From: Siphonodentalium dalli
Lineage: Eukaryota > Mollusca > Scaphopoda > Gadilida > Siphonodentaliidae
DNA: 64,000 nt
Reading direction: 5' to 3'
NCBI GenBank assembly: GCA_032622095.1
Contig: CP136064.1
Coordinates: 273,009,614 to 273,073,613, forward strand
Made by a program: the position numbers and the translations under genes. This document shows positions 9,973 to 24,254 of the stretch, piece by piece (within the stretch, counting starts at the first letter, position 1; each line of letters begins with the position of its first letter). The notes below the pieces were generated by a model that saw nothing but the letters and a program-made list of their open reading frames with translations, did not search any database and was not told the origin of the DNA.

Positions 9973-12900
9973 CTACAAATATATATGTATACATATGATT
10001 TCATAAGAATATAAGGCATGCTTGTAAAATTATAGTAACTTAAGTATGTATATATAGACCTTTCGTGCACCCAACACTTTTCAATATAGATACAATACAT
10101 AACACATTATATTGTGACGTAATCACGTCATGTGACATACCTCTGATTTATAAACGTCACTTCCTCTATTCAGTAATAATACGTTTTATGGGATTCGACA
10201 TGTTCATCTTTACTTGTGAAATGAGAAACGTGTATAATTTCCACACTCGCCAGTGTGTTTGCTAAGTCGCACATTATGGTGGAAGCATACATAGAGGATC
10301 TCACATATTATTATCGTTTTAGCCATATATAATAAGTTATAATTTGTTCACGTTCACTGAAGCAATCAATGAATACGAACACTCATCCTAAGTCCTCCAT
10401 AAACATGATATAGATACACTATCATGTAAAAAATGTAATGTTTATACTTTAATAATAAATAATTCTAAAGTAATTAAGAATTTGGTCACAATGAAACGCA
10501 CTATAGGACATCATATTGTGTTTGGAATGAGAGGGAGATGATGTTAGCCAAATCTCGCCCATGTCGGATCAGTACTTGGTGGGCCCGGAGTGGTGGTCAA
10601 TGGCGAAAACGTTTTCGTCATCAAATATTTACCATATATAAGATGTGCTGATTGAAAAACTGAACAGATGTTGGAGGTTTTGAAAGCACCATGTTTACAC
10701 TGTACAGACTGTCAAATGTCTAAGATGAAGAGGTGATAGACGTTCTGCCAGTACGGTCCGTTCGGCTTAAAGTCACAAGTCGGTTTGGGCTCCAAAATAC
10801 ACCTAATAGTATTCAGTTATGATTTGTATCGCAACATGTCGATAATACTTGAACTACATTCCTACGGGCATTAAATGTCCCAGAAAGAAGCATCACAGTC
10901 ATAAACACATTGTTAGTGTCCCAAACAAATAGCAGCCATGTGCACAGCATGGAACAGAAAAGAGCGTCCGTATTGTCTATTTCTGCTATGGTTGAAATCA
11001 ATAGCGTTCATTTCATTTCTGGCAAGTATTTTCAGAGTATATGAAGCCGGTATATCAATAGTTATTCATGTATTTGTCAACCTATTTACTACCTCATTCC
11101 AAATTACATAGATAATATTTGGCAGCTCGAATGTTTAAGAATGAGTGGAAACAAAGAGAGTGTTTTATGTTTTGTTTTCCAATCATAATTGTTAATAAAC
11201 AAATTTCAAGGTTGCGGTGAATTTATCTTGACAGACAAAATGAAATATGCAGGCATTCAATAAGGAACAATCATACCACGGAAGTGTCAAATTTATGCAC
11301 CTGAAATGTAATTGCTTGTTCCGGAAGGTACATAATATATTTAAACATTTAACATATAACTTATTTTTCAGCAGGATGGGCACCACGTTTGATAAAAATG
11401 CGTTTTGTCGCCGATATCCACCAACTATATATATATTCATCCCAAGGATATCTTTAAAGATGACAAAAGTGTCGTAGCTCGAGTCAGGGATTAAGGAGGG
11501 GATGGGCATTACAATTTATCAACATCTGTGTAGCGCAAATTAGCTGGCATATTGATACATAACCTTCTCCATGATACGCGGAATCTAATCGAGTGAATTC
11601 AAGACATCATGGGCATTGGAACCGTTTTGGTCGGAAGGGCACATCAGCAGTAGAATGGTAACAGTGTCCCGAAGTATCAATTGGGGAACCTCGATTACGA
11701 TTTAACCACGCCTCTGTAATTACTTCCTAGATACTGCCGCTAAGCCTTACAAGCGCTGACGGCTGGGCGATTTATGAGGCTGTGAGCTACAGCGAGTACA
11801 TGGTGCTAATTGCCAGAATTGTTTGGGCATAAAATAAAAAACGATATATAAAGGAGGGAAACAATATAATGTTCTGATATGATTTAAGACTGACTCCATG
11901 CATGTTCCAGGACACGTCTGCACAGAATAGAAATTAATAATGTGCCAGACAAAAAATATGCGAAATAATTTCGTCCTAAGTGACTTCTTTGTATTGGGTG
12001 TGAGTGATATTCACACGATAACGCTCGTCGGGAGCAAGCAATGATTATGAAGTGAGAAGAAGTATGTTCAGGGGCTAATGTTGTATATTATATAAACATG
12101 CCGGTTATGAATGCGGGACATAATTACCATGCGTCGGCTTTTATCTTTGATATACCGGGTGTGATGTCACACAAAGGAAACCAAAACAAACTGTTCTTTA
12201 AGTATATCGTGTTTGGTTTTCGGTGTAATAGTAAGCCGAAGGTCATTTAAAATCGCCAGGACAAGCCCCCATGTTATTCAACCTGATATGAAGTTGTAAA
12301 ATTAGGGGTGTCACGAATTATTTTTGGTGTGTCGGATTAACACACAGGAAACGGGGTTGCATTACATTTGATTTTGACACGTTTGATCCGCGAAGGCATT
12401 GGTAATCGACAATAGAGAAATCAAAAGATTTTAGTTGTTGCATAACACAACAAAATGAGCTTTAAAAATACGGAAGTGATAAATTTATATACCTGTGGGA
12501 ACAAATAAATATTCAGTTGTTTGTCTACAATTGAAACTGTGGGAGGAGTTGACTTTATAATGAATGTACTCTTAATGTGTGACGGCCACACGGACGGACG
12601 GTCGTATGTCATTTATATAGTACTTGAAATCAAAGTTTCGGTGGACATAACACTTTGAGCAAGAGTATTCTTTATTCCCAAAATGTGTCCTCAGCGGAGG
12701 GTTCCACAGCAATTTAACATGAGAAACGATAGATCACTCTGCTAGAATATAATTATAAAAGACAAAAATTGCGCCAATGAATGCGGGTCGTTGCATATAT
12801 CGTATACATACGGATGCCGTTGCGTGCTGAATATGTGGAAATATTATTCATGAAATAGCTGCTTCATTCTGTATTATTGAACCACTGTTTAGTGAGAAAT

Positions 12901-14292
12901 GTGTTGCATCTAGACCGAAAGTCGTAATTGTAACTACGTTCAGTCAAATTCTTGAACTTGAACCTAAAATACTGATCAGCTAATCAGCAGTTTACACACT
13001 AAAATACTTATCAGCTGATTTCCCGAACTCAGTATAACTCATGTATAAGCCGTAGCAGGTTTTTTCAAACTATCGGTTATATCCAACTGTATGGGACTCC
13101 CTTTTAAACAATTTTTTGTAACGTCAATAATCAGTACCATTAATACCATATCGTCTGAATACTGTGTTATCTTATTTTAAAGTGTGTATTGTTTTTGACA
13201 ATGAGCGCTAGAATTTAGGCGCAGAACAAAATAATATATGGAGATACTTGCAAAACAATGTTGCGATATGGGTCATTTTAACAGTAAGGAGGAGTTTATA
13301 TTGTTATAGAATATGGGGAGCCATTTCTTCGTCGATTCACCAAAGTTAAAACAAATCAAGGAACTTGTGCATAGAACTCCATGATAGAGTCAAAGGCTTT
13401 TTCAAAATCAACTAACTAACAAGACGACTCACGATAAAGGGGGAGGACGTTTATTTCAGAGGTTTTAACCTCCGTTTTCTCGAGCTCAGTACAATTCCTT
13501 CCACCGCGACTCGAAAACGTGAGTTGTTTCCCCGGAGGTCGAAACATCATTGGTCGAGAGGCGCGACCTAATATATCAGTGCATAACATTTTGCAGCGGA
13601 GAGTCACCTCGCGTAGTGATACTTCAAGAACAAAAAGGCGAGTCTAACCGTCAGAGGATGACGCGAAAGGGCGGACCGAGAATCTTAGTGTAAAATCTTA
13701 GTGTAAAAAAAACTCAATGCTAGAAACAATTGACAACGTACATGTAGTTGATGATTATATTGCGTGTTCTGTTCCTTGCCCAGACTGTACCACACGTGTG
13801 TCGTTGCAGTTCCACCGTGTTCATGTTTCTGTAATGCGCGCCTGAAGTCTCAACATTCGTGCCGCGTTTTTTATTTGACCAATTGTCACGATAGTATAAG
13901 ATGTGACCGGGGCATTTGTTTGCATAAAAGGAGTTAACCATTTTACCGGAGATCGCTAACCAACCAGGGAACTTCGGATTCGACTCTCTGTGTGTTGATA
14001 ATTATTAGGAGGGTTTCGCGTCATTTTGAACGTTCATAGTAGCCAGACAAGAAGTACTTTCTTGATCATGGATAGTTATTGCAGAAGATTGAAGATGAGG
14101 TGTATTTATTTTCTGAAGTTCGCTTGGTCGTTGCCAATTTATATTCAGCCATCCACTGAATTGTTTTCTTCTCTGATCCAATTACATAACATGAATGGAT
14201 ATTGAGAAAATGAAATTATATACAACAGATTGACAGAATAACGAAAAGTATTTATGTACAAAATATACAGTGACCTCCCAAACCTCTTCATC
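9973..14292. other. no gene seen
   Basis: AT-rich sequence with short frames only. A block at 10750-11010 resembles 6650-6880 (shared CTCCAAAATACA, ACATGGAACA, AAAAGAGC), pointing to an old segmental copy. GACGGACGG at about 12590 is a motif common in molluscan dispersed repeats. Any upstream exons or promoter of gene A that lie here are not recognisable. Confidence 0.4.
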
Positions 14293-14297
14293 GTCAC

Positions 14298-14328
<31 letters not shown>

Positions 14329-14455
14329 TTATGCCGTTGTCATTATCATTGAAACATCATCATCATCGACATAATCATCATTAGCATTACATCACCATCG
14401 TCATCATCATAAGCTTCATCATCATAATCATCATCATCATCATCATCATCATCGT
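14293..14455. repeat. CAT/ATC microsatellite
   Basis: Two uninterrupted runs of CAT/ATC (14293-14328 and about 14419-14452) are linked by degenerate CATCATCATT-type sequence. On the minus strand this reads as (GAT)n immediately beyond the 3' end of the LINE fragment at 14600-15560, so it may be that element's microsatellite tail. Confidence 0.7.
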
Positions 14456-14599
14456 CGCCCTTCTTGTTAACATTTATCATGTGGTCTCCATCATAATCGC
14501 TTCATCGTACTTTAATCACTATGTCCCAACTTAAGGTTAATCAGTCGGATAAAAGAGCAGAGTCTACGTAAAGAAATTACGTCTTTCATATTTAGTATG

Positions 14600-15560
14600 T
14601 CGTCTAGAATATCAATAGTCGCGTGTTCTATACTTGTAAATTTCTTAAGCATGAACCGATTTCTAGCCTCATCTAAATATTCTCATACCATCAAATAATG
14701 CACTGCATCTCCAAGTTGATGTTTATGGCACAGGGGGCACATCTGGGAAGTACATTTGTTTCGTTTCACCGTCCTTTCGATGTTGGCAGATGGTGGTTAC
14801 GCGTTCGGAATTGGTAGAGAGTTATTCTATTCTTGGTATCCAAATAATTCAGCTATCTTTCGAAATGTATGTCATGTTTAAAAAATCTTATAAGTGGTAT
14901 ATCTGCTATAATTGTCTATATCAGATAACCAGATGGTTCGGAATTTACTATTTAAACTGCATTTGAAATATGGTGTTAATTTTTCTGGAAATGAAATATT
15001 CTCCATGATCCACGTATGAATCTGTCCACAATCTGTTAGGATGTTCTTTATTTTTTCCATCCACTGAAATTTCAATGACGAAGCATCCCATACTTTTAGG
15101 GATAGTAAATACAAAATTTAGCAAAATCTGTTCTGGTTCATATTCTTAATTTTCATCCAATATTTCACCATACGCAAGTTGATTGCGTATTTAATAGGCA
15201 GCCTACCGCTCTCGCCATATAACATATAATTGGGGGTAGACGACCTCATATGGAGAACATGTCTTATAAATGTTCTGTGTATAACTTTAAACATATCATT
15301 ATTCCCTGATCCCCATACCTCGCAACAATACAGCATGATTGGCAACACTTGTGCATCAAACAATTCAAAGTTATGTTTAATTGACAAGCAGTGTGTTCTG
15401 GATTTTGAATTAATGGAAAACATTGCCTTAGTTGCTTTATTCAGCAAAGTTTTTTTTGCACCCGAGTACGAGCCTGATTTTGTACGAATAATTCCAAGAT
15501 AGTTAAAGTTCTTGACGACTTAAATTTTCTGACCTTTGTATGTAAATGTCCTGTTTTAGG
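14600..15560 (-). mobile_element. LINE fragment, C-terminal part of reverse transcriptase ORF (degraded)
   Basis: The minus strand encodes, with frameshifts, the typical end of a non-LTR retrotransposon ORF2. First comes a YLG-containing strand (FNYLGIIRTKSGSYSGAKK) and LLNKATKAMFS. Then come the segment LPIMLYCCEVWG and a basic helix (VIHRTFIRHVLHMRSSTPNYM) followed by YGESGRLPI. A second open stretch (14878-15114) carries WMEKIKNILTDCGQIHTW. Lower still is a decayed FRTRNHHLP and CPLCHKH...DAVHYL zinc-knuckle-like end. It is truncated at the 5' end and has several frame breaks, so it is dead. It cannot be assigned to a clade beyond RTE/Jockey-like. Confidence 0.75.
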
Positions 15561-17981
15561 CAAGCTACATTTAGATACGGCGATCGTCGAACGGAAAATC
15601 CTATTTCAGAATCAAATAAGTCCCATATGGACATTGAATAATATTTAGGTCCAACATGAACGTATTTGCATAAATATACATGTACCTCTATTCCATTTTA
15701 TGTTAATCAGTGTGTTCATTATGTTTATATAACTTCATTAAAATGTCGTTGCCTAAGAATCACAATTTGCTAACCACCACTTTAAAAAAAATGGGTTATA
15801 TTGATATCATTGGAATCGGGTGAGCGATGGCTACATGCTCATCATAACCCCAACCTACAATGTATATCAAACGAGCTATACCGCAATGAAATAATGATAC
15901 ATCACTAAATTACGATCAAAATTAGCACCAATGTGACATAAATCATGTGCTAAAAGTATATATCTCCACGAGCCTATGATCACGAGTTTTGACGTCACGT
16001 GCCCGGTTTTAGAGGAAGCTTTCAAAGACGAACGGATGGTTTGTAAAACAAGAAAAGAACATAACAGGAACGATATCTAGATGTACATAATTGGTTTTAG
16101 ATGATTTTATATAATATTAAATGTACCCAATACATTTGTCGAATCCCGCTCATGTGTTTAAATGTATATATGGACCACGATCATGGAGACAAAACTATAT
16201 GGCATTGAGATTTGTTCAGCCGATCATGGAGACAAAACTATATGGCATTGTGTTTTGTTCAGCCGCTTTTAACCAAAACCAGACATTTAATTTTCTTTGG
16301 CCTAAACAAAATAATAATTGATGAAATGAGAATACATAACACTGTTGTAATGTCACGTACTGTGTCTATTGTCCATTCGCTCGCCAATAGAGTTAGTAAC
16401 TCCCAAACAAGACGCAAGCCACCCTTGTTAATTCTGAACACACACGTTGAGATGCTCTATTCAACACTAAACGTACATCCCGTTATTAAATTGAATAATG
16501 TTTACTGAGTTACTGGATGGATTTTGATGACACATCTCACTATTGATGCCGAAACACCCACTCCCTTCTAAGCACTGGCTTGTGAGTGTTTTTACGACTG
16601 CCTGATCGCGAATTGAATCAAAGATGGGTGCTCCTCAAAACGTACACGAGACACAAAGAACAAGACTTAATGGTCAGAATCACTCCACCCCTCTTCCTTT
16701 GAATTTGAGCTTATTCGACCATATCAGCATCAGGGGTGGTGTCAGGATTTCCTCGACACATGGCACACGACCACTGACACCCGCTTTCGGGGCCGTAGCC
16801 CATGTGTCGGGGAAATCATGGAATCACCCCTGCATGGGGCGGGGGCTATAGTATAAGGTCCCTGGACCTACCCAATGCGAGAACAATTTCAGTTAGTCCA
16901 TGTGTGTGCACCCCCACCCCCGCTTCGTGACACCCCTGACCCCCATGATTTCACTCCCATAACAACGCACGGTTAATACAGGTCGTGTTCTTGTTCTGGA
17001 TGATTATACATGTATTAACATGTTACATATACAGATAATACTTGGGATAAATCAAACTACTAAAGAGATAGTCAGTGCTACATGTATAATGTTTCACGAT
17101 GTGTTCTTAATGTAGTTCGCCTAACTCTTTATTTGTTTTGTACAGTATTTGTTTGTTGGAGTGGGGCGTTGATAAGTTATAAATAACTTGTGCCCAAATA
17201 CAATTAGCGAGTAGCTGATTAAAACAATGTTAAACCATCCAATAGAATAAGGCTATAAAGCCACTAATGTCAAAATCAAATAAGGCCAATATCATCCTAT
17301 GTATTTAGGACCAATATGAACCGAGTTGCACGAGGGTAATTATGTTGATTATACATGTATGTACATCGGTATATATTTCTTGTGTTTTCCACACTTCAGC
17401 TTCTTCTGCCTAAAACTAGCACATTATCGGTTATAATAGAACCTGTTTTACGTAGATAATATGCTTAGATTCGCTTCATTTTCAGCCGATAATATGCTGA
17501 AAATGTGCACATTTTAGTCACACTATCGAATCGCAATGAGGCGATTCCAAGCAAATTATATGCGTACAATGACACAAATAATCCAACTCACGACATTTCA
17601 TACGCTCGTTAACATGTGTTTTCACTGTGATCCGCGCCATAACACGAAATAACGGATATGACTCCATTATCTGCGTATTTCAGAAGACAATAGTTACATT
17701 CGGCTGAATTCTGGTCACGGTGTTCCAAGTCAGGACTTGGTCTCACGAAACCACCTGGTCCCAAGCTGGGATCGGCGAATTATTGTACAATCAACGACAA
17801 TCTATGGACAAAGCGCGCTGCGTCGATATCCGCGTGTTGGTGTCGCAAACCTGAGCACGTGAAAGCGGCTTATTTCCGTATTGTATAGCTTTACCTGTAT
17901 GCCGTCGCCGTTAAACAGGGATCATGGGGCAGGGGTGGTGAGGATTTCTCACCCTCTATGCGGATGTCACGACGTTGACGC
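15561..17981. other. no gene seen; small repeats
   Basis: Contains a 43-bp direct repeat in tandem (16180-16265, GATCATGGAGACAAAACTAT twice). A half-copy of the 8365 MITE lies at about 16370-16465. A hairpin lies at about 16733-16836 (AGGGGTGGTGTCAGGATTTC against GAAATCATGGAATCACCCCT, with CCGACACATGGG pairing inside). The rest is AT-rich sequence without recognisable exons. Confidence 0.45.
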
Positions 17982-18962
17982 CAAACCCGAGGGTATCACC
18001 AAACCAGACCATGCGGTTTTGATAAATGAACATATCTCCCCCCAGATGGAGCTATATATCTCCCAGTTAAATGGTTATATCCACTCTTCAAAACATAATT
18101 TCGCAAAGCTGAATGTTCCCTCAACGTGATAGCGACCATAGCGTGCTCTCACCCCGATAAATTTAATAGAAATTCCGACTCATTTCCGATTTTATCATAA
18201 ATAGTAGAAACTTTTTGACCTTAGATAGTTCGTTTGAAACTTAATTATCAGTCATAGATGGCGGATAATGCGTGTATCAAAAAAAGAAAAGAAAAAAAAT
18301 ATGTTTAATTAACCATAAAATTGTCTATCCTGCAGAGCGCTTCGCAAAAATGTTACCCACAATAATTTCGGGTATCCAATCCGCAGATCGATCCTGCGAT
18401 GAGATGTCGCCAAACCAGAGCTGGGATGTCAAAGATGTGAAAGATATGCTTCACATTTTGACCGTTTCTGCTTGAAGTATCCCAATTATCATTCGGCCAG
18501 GCCGGCAAATGGACCATCTTTAGGGTGAGGGTGCATGTACAAGGGTGAAAACTTTTATCTTTGTTTGTGTTTTAGGTTATAATGTCATATTAATAATATA
18601 GGCTATTCTGTGTTATTCGACATTATAAGGCCGGAACTGTACATCGAATTGAAACATTAAATCAGTGTAAATCATGAGTTAGCAGGGACGTGGCTAGAGG
18701 GTGAACACATATTAGGGGTGTTCACCTATAGTTTCTAAATGCACCCCTTTCCAGTAACTTATATTTGCACTCCCATGTTAGGTTAGAGTTGTCATCGAGA
18801 TTACAACGGATTCTTCCAACTGTTGGATGTGACAAACCATAAGTTTAGATTTTTTTTTTATCTTGGGACCATTCAGTCAACAAATTTGGCCGAAATTATT
18901 TAAATTATCTAAATATGCGGGTTTTTCTCTGAAAACAATTTACACACTAAATACTACAAAAG
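17982..18962. repeat. left arm of a 2.5-kb inverted repeat
   Basis: It starts GCCAAACCCGAGGGTATCAC and runs to ...ACACTAAATACTAC. It is the inverted, diverged partner of 19494-20453 over about 1 kb with many small substitutions and indels. One frame at the outer end (KPEGITKPDHAVLINEH, then YISQLNG) is readable in both arms with only a few residue changes. This may be coincidence or a remnant of coding DNA. Confidence 0.7.
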
Positions 18963-19493
18963 GGTTAGGGACCGGTTGTAGGGACTGGTTAAGCGATTAA
19001 TTGTAATAATATTAAGTCCTCCGCGCCCGTTGATTTCATGCGGAGTGGCTGTTTTTGCTTTGTTCACAGAGATGATTGTGATTATAGCTCCACTCGTGCA
19101 AAACGAACACGAGACCTGATGATGAGTAACGTGCCATGCATCGTAACTGCATTTGTCATCAGGGACAGGATTTGTTTTGTTGGTGGTGTCTAAACCTCTG
19201 TCAAACCATTCAACAGATAAAAATGTATACAATAGCACGTGGTGGCAATCAAGCGAGCAATTTGTAATGATAAATCTGATACAAAACATCGCAAGAAAAG
19301 ATAAATAATTATGCGTGCTCTATAGCCAAGAACATACTGGGCTACATCCGAACTTATAGGGATATGACAGTGGTGTGTTGGTGTAACATAGCACCTCCCC
19401 CATACGTTGGTCAACACTTTTAACATTTGGAAATGTCCTGCCCGGCACAATCTCAGTTGGAAATTTCATCCAGAAAATAGGTTCACATTTTTG
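18963..19493. repeat. unique spacer between the inverted-repeat arms
   Basis: About 530 bp that is not shared by the arms. Short hydrophobic frames exist on the minus strand, but none shows splice sites or family features. Confidence 0.5.
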
Positions 19494-20453
19494 TAGTATT
19501 TAGTGTTTAAATTGTTTTCAGACGAAAACAATTTAAATAATTTCGAACATATTTGTGAACTGAAATGGTCACAAGATGAAAAAATCTAAATTTAGGGGTT
19601 GTCATATCCATCAGTCGGAAGAACCCGTTGTAAACTCGATAAAAACTGGAACCTAACATGGGGGTGCAAATATAAGTTACTGGACGGGGGTGCATTTAGA
19701 AACTATAAATGAACACCCCTAACAGGGACCACATAGCCACGGGTCTGCTAACGCACGATTTACACTGATTTAATGTTTCCATTCGTTACTCAGTTCCGGG
19801 CCTATAATGTAGAATAGCACAGAATAGCCTATGCTATTACTATGACATTAGAACATAAAACACAAACAAACATACACGTTTCACCCTTGCATGTGCACCC
19901 CCATCCTAAAGATGATCCATGTGCCGGCCTGTACGAATGATAACTGGGATATTTTCAAGCAAAAACTGTTAAGTTGTGAAGCATATCATTCGCATCTTTG
20001 ACATCCCAGCTCTTGTTTGGCGACATATCTTCGCAGGATCGATCTGTGGGTTTGAAATTATGGTGGGTACCCACACTTGGACCGAGATAGTATTTTTGCG
20101 AACCGCTCTGCAGGCTAGACATTGTATGGTTAATTAAACATATATTTTTATATTAATACACGCATTATCCGCCATCTATGACTGATAATTATGTTTCAAC
20201 GAACTACTTAACGTCAAAAAGTGTCTACTATTTATGATAAAATCGGAAATAAGTCGGAATTTCTATTATATTTATCGGGGTGAGAGCAAGCTATGGTCGC
20301 TATCACTTTGAGGGAACATTCCGCTTTGCGAAATTATGTTTTGAATAGTGGATATCGCCATTTAACTGGGAGATATAAAGCTTCATCTGAGGGAAAATAT
20401 GTTCATTTATCAAAACCGCATGGTCTGGTTTGGTGATACCCTCGGGTTTGGCG
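19494..20453. repeat. right arm of a 2.5-kb inverted repeat
   Basis: Read on the minus strand it follows the left arm collinearly. Examples are GATAGCGACCATAGC, ATCAGTCATAGATGGCGGAT and AACACCCCTAA near the matching points. The outer limit is at about 20453, where GCCAAACCCGAGG ends. The divergence between arms is much larger than in the 53321-57906 palindrome, so this structure is older. Confidence 0.7.
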
Positions 20454-20559
20454 ATAAAACGTACACGGGGTGTTGTCCGTTTTACGGGTGGAGGAATGTC
20501 AACGCAGAGAGTAAATTTCATCGATAAATCACTTCGCTGTGTGTAGAAACCACCGACCT

Positions 20560-20715
20560 CGGAAATCAACCGACAAACTTGCCCAGATACACGAATCAGA
20601 TTATCCTCACTCCGCGCTTGTCGGTATTCGAACCAGCTTCGTCAGCGCTAGACGGCATATGGCGGCATAATGCACTGAACATTCTACCGGGGTCTATTCC
20701 AATCAATGTATAAAG
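20560..20715 (-). mobile_element. tRNA-derived SINE remnant
   Basis: The minus strand contains GCCGTCTAGCGCTGACGAAG followed by a good pol III box B (GGTTCGAATACC at 20634-20623). The same GCGCTG-x-CGA...GGT layout occurs in the SINE at 24255. Box A is poorly preserved, and the body runs into the outer flank of the inverted repeat. Confidence 0.35.
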
Positions 20716-23700
20716 TAAACTATTGTGTGTTCAGATCAAGAACCAACTATATATTGTTCAACTTTGAGTGAAAATATTACACTGAAATTAGATTCAGTTC
20801 AAGACATCACAGCCCCACCCTACCTGGGTTATTGCGTTAGGTTCGTAATTTCTAACTAGTTCTGAATGAGGTATATACATGTATCAATTAGAATATTGCA
20901 AACTTAAAGAGGAGATATTCAGTTGTCTCGACGTGATTGAAGTTATTGAAAATTATTGTCCAGAAAATGTAATGGTCACAAGTCACAACGGGGGGGGGGG
21001 GTGGGGGGGGGGTTCTTGAAAAAATATATAGAATACAAGGTCCGGGTGGGTGGGTTGTATCAAAGTCCCGATCACAGATATTTCCAGTGCCATATAATTT
21101 TTTTTACAAATCCATTTTTAAAGACAAATTTTGACAAATAAACCAATTTGAAATGTCAAGGCTTAAGAAACTGGAGGAGGGGGTCCCGTTTAAATTAATT
21201 TAATTATATTTAATGGGACATATGTCCTTATTTTGTACCACAATTTTACTTTTTGTCTTAATATAATTTTGATAGTTTGTGCTGTTATATTGTGTATCCA
21301 GTCCATCAATAATTTATTCCCAAATGAAGAATTAGTGCTTTCAAAACTAGCTCCGACCTCAATTCATTTAAGAAACACGGAACTAAAGACACCCGTATCC
21401 AACGCGAATTACGTTCCGATTTCAAAACTACCATCATTTCATATTAATCCGTGTCGACCACACCCATCGATAACATATTGCGCGTAAAAATAATAGCACG
21501 AAAATCTGACTTAATCCACCTAACGGTAGTATGCTTCAAACAACACAAGGATATTATAAATAAAACTCCATTGTAAAGCCAACTAAACGCACGTATGATT
21601 AACTATCAAATTACTAATCTGTAATCGTTACTGCGAAACCAGAAATCGGTATTTTCGTTTCAGGTTCAAGTCTCGGTTTATAGACAAATCTCAGACCAGG
21701 GGGAAGTTACTAGGTCTCAGTTGTAGACTATCACCTATAACACACATAATTATCGATTATATTACATTTGGTACTGTGCATATATAATTATATTCTATCA
21801 TCTACACGGCATACCAATATAACACAATTCCTATTTGGTTAACATAAAAATAAATGCTTCCAAAAAATACTTATGTTTCTGTTACCAGAACTTGTGTTAC
21901 CACATTGTTCGAATTATGAACAGATCAAGACAGGCTTGAATGACAATAAGAAGGTAAACCTTGGTTTACGTAAACCTGAGTTTCAAAAAGACGAGAACAC
22001 GGACCAGTGCGGACCAATAATCCCAGCTTACTCGCTCCGAAGCTAGGTAACACATCGCGATCACCGTGGTTTGGAACTGGTCTAGATTACAGTTTACGCG
22101 AAACTTGGTGCAGACCAGATACCTGAATTCGGCCGATTATGTACCTATTTCACATTATAGGTCGATGATGTGCGTATTTACGCAAGGATATCTTGCTCAC
22201 TTAAAGTGATGCGAAACACTGCGGTAGGGTGATAGAAATGGAGAATAATGTCGCTCAAATTAGTTATTTTTACAAATATTATATCCAAATTGGCAACACA
22301 CATCGTCATTCTTATATCGTAATTAATTGCAGTGATTCTCCAAGGTGAAATCGTTTTCGTTAGTTTATCGCAGATAGTTGCGTCCCGAATCGAGAAGTAA
22401 ATATTTACAATTGAGGGTAGTTCAGACGATGATTTCTATAGAGTGGTACGGTCGATTTGCTTGAAATTTCCGGCGATGTTACTAAAATGCTATATTCTTC
22501 CAGATGACATAGCGCCTAAATGCTAACTTATCAGTTTCACATACCCGAGTAAGTCCATAATATGTCTTTAACGTATGTATCAACCTATTTTATACAGACA
22601 GTTCGCATACCAATAAAGCTGACAACGTCGTGATGTTCCATAGCAGCTGAAACGACGATAAACCCAAACTAAACCAAACCAAATTATTCGTGTATCACGG
22701 TAACTATGTCACTTGGTTACCGTGGTTTCTGCCATCAGTAATGTAATATCGTTGCGTCAGATTTAAACTGTTCTATCTCCATTTTGGCGGGAAACTGAGA
22801 TATTGGTATCTTTCGATTTGGCGCGGGATTTCCTGTCGGAAAATCACCAGATATCTTGTCTAACGCATAGCAAATTTTTGACAGTGCTATGTTGTTCTAT
22901 CACCACTCTGGACCAATGAATCTATTTATTTTTCACCACGTGATAGATATATTCCAGTGCTAAAATGTTCCAGCTCTGACCTTCAATAGAAAGCGATGGA
23001 ACCCGAATTTGGCAGAGTGCCAGCGAAGTAAATAGTTGGAAATAATGCGTTCTCACTCCTATGTGTGAACATCTTATTTCTAGGATAATTATTTGGTTAA
23101 AATAACAGGCAATGGCATCATTTGGGATTTTTCCACATTAATATGATTTTAAAACACAAAAATCACTATACCAATGAAACAACTGAAAATTTTACGCAAA
23201 TTGTTCTATCTCCAAAGTGTTTTTCTTGATTACACCCAATATGTAATATGTTTTGTTTCAAAACTCGTCAAATAATAGTATTTTGACATCAGCTATAATA
23301 CCCGCTGTGTACTCTTTTCCAAAAACAGATAAGGAACATGTGAACTGTGGGGGGGGGGGGGGGGGGGGGGTCAAAACCTTAAACTCGATTTCCCACAAAA
23401 ATTAAAATATGGATATAGAACACTTTAGTTCCGACGCGACGATTTCCCATTACGCTAACCTTCCGCGAATTTACTCCGCATATATGGCATATAACTGCTG
23501 TAAAGACAGTAAACCCCAAGCGTGACAGGTCATTTATCATAATATCGAACGTTGATCCAACTATTGGTAGTAATACATCACACGAAATACACATGAGCTG
23601 TGTTTTGTACCTGCATATAATCCAAGTATCGTCACAGGAATGTAAAGTCCTACTAGAATCAACCACAGATGAACTGATCCGAACATATTTGATATAGTAA

Positions 23701-24254
23701 ATGAAGATTCTGAAACATTTAATTTCGTTATGGGCGTCACTTCGCGTATACAGTTTATCTCACAATCATGTTAAGAAATTACATGTACATACTGTTCTAT
23801 AGCTCCCTCGCCTCCTGCTCGGCGATTTATAAATAATCGTCATTCATTGCGCACCGTTTGTTAGTTTCCAGAAATGGGTTATTGTTATGATGCTCAAGTT
23901 GCACTAGAAATCCTTATACACCACAGCTGTATCAATACTATATATCACGTCCGTCGTTTTTGTTCACTGTTTGTATACAATATTGTTGTATGTATCATGA
24001 CATTCCCAACACGCATTAAAACTTTAATTGATGGCATGTCTCTTGTCTACTGGCAATGTATTTATGGTATCGAGACTGTAATCGTCAATCCTATTATAGT
24101 GGTTGATTCAGCACATGTACTATATGTATCCAGACCAATACTCGAGCTGGTTCATGTTAAAGCGGCCACGGGAAAGACACTTAATATCTTGGCTTCATTG
24201 GCGTATTGTAGTATGCTTTTTTCGTGTGGTACCAACACATAACTCGAGAAGCGG
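20716..24254. other. no gene seen; G-runs and repeat tails
   Basis: Contains a G-rich run at 20990-21012 and an uninterrupted G-run of about 22 bases at about 23349-23370. A SINE-tail-like end lies at about 22630-22680 (GCAGCTGAAACGACGATAAA, then CCCAAACTAAACC). Frames at 21233-21487 (a hydrophobic start without ATG) and 23874-24242 (122 codons) have no splice or family support. Confidence 0.4.

Noticed and set aside
14145-14327. Frame beginning with ten methionines
   Set aside because: It is the (ATG)n reading of a CAT microsatellite.
21233-21487. Frame with a hydrophobic start (IILIVCAVILCIQS) that looks like a secreted peptide
   Set aside because: No ATG in frame (it starts at TTG), no promoter or splice support, and no family similarity.
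23874-24242. 122-codon plus-strand frame starting MGYCYDAQ
   Set aside because: No splice sites, no recognisable domain, and it ends beside a SINE. The length is compatible with chance in AT-rich DNA.
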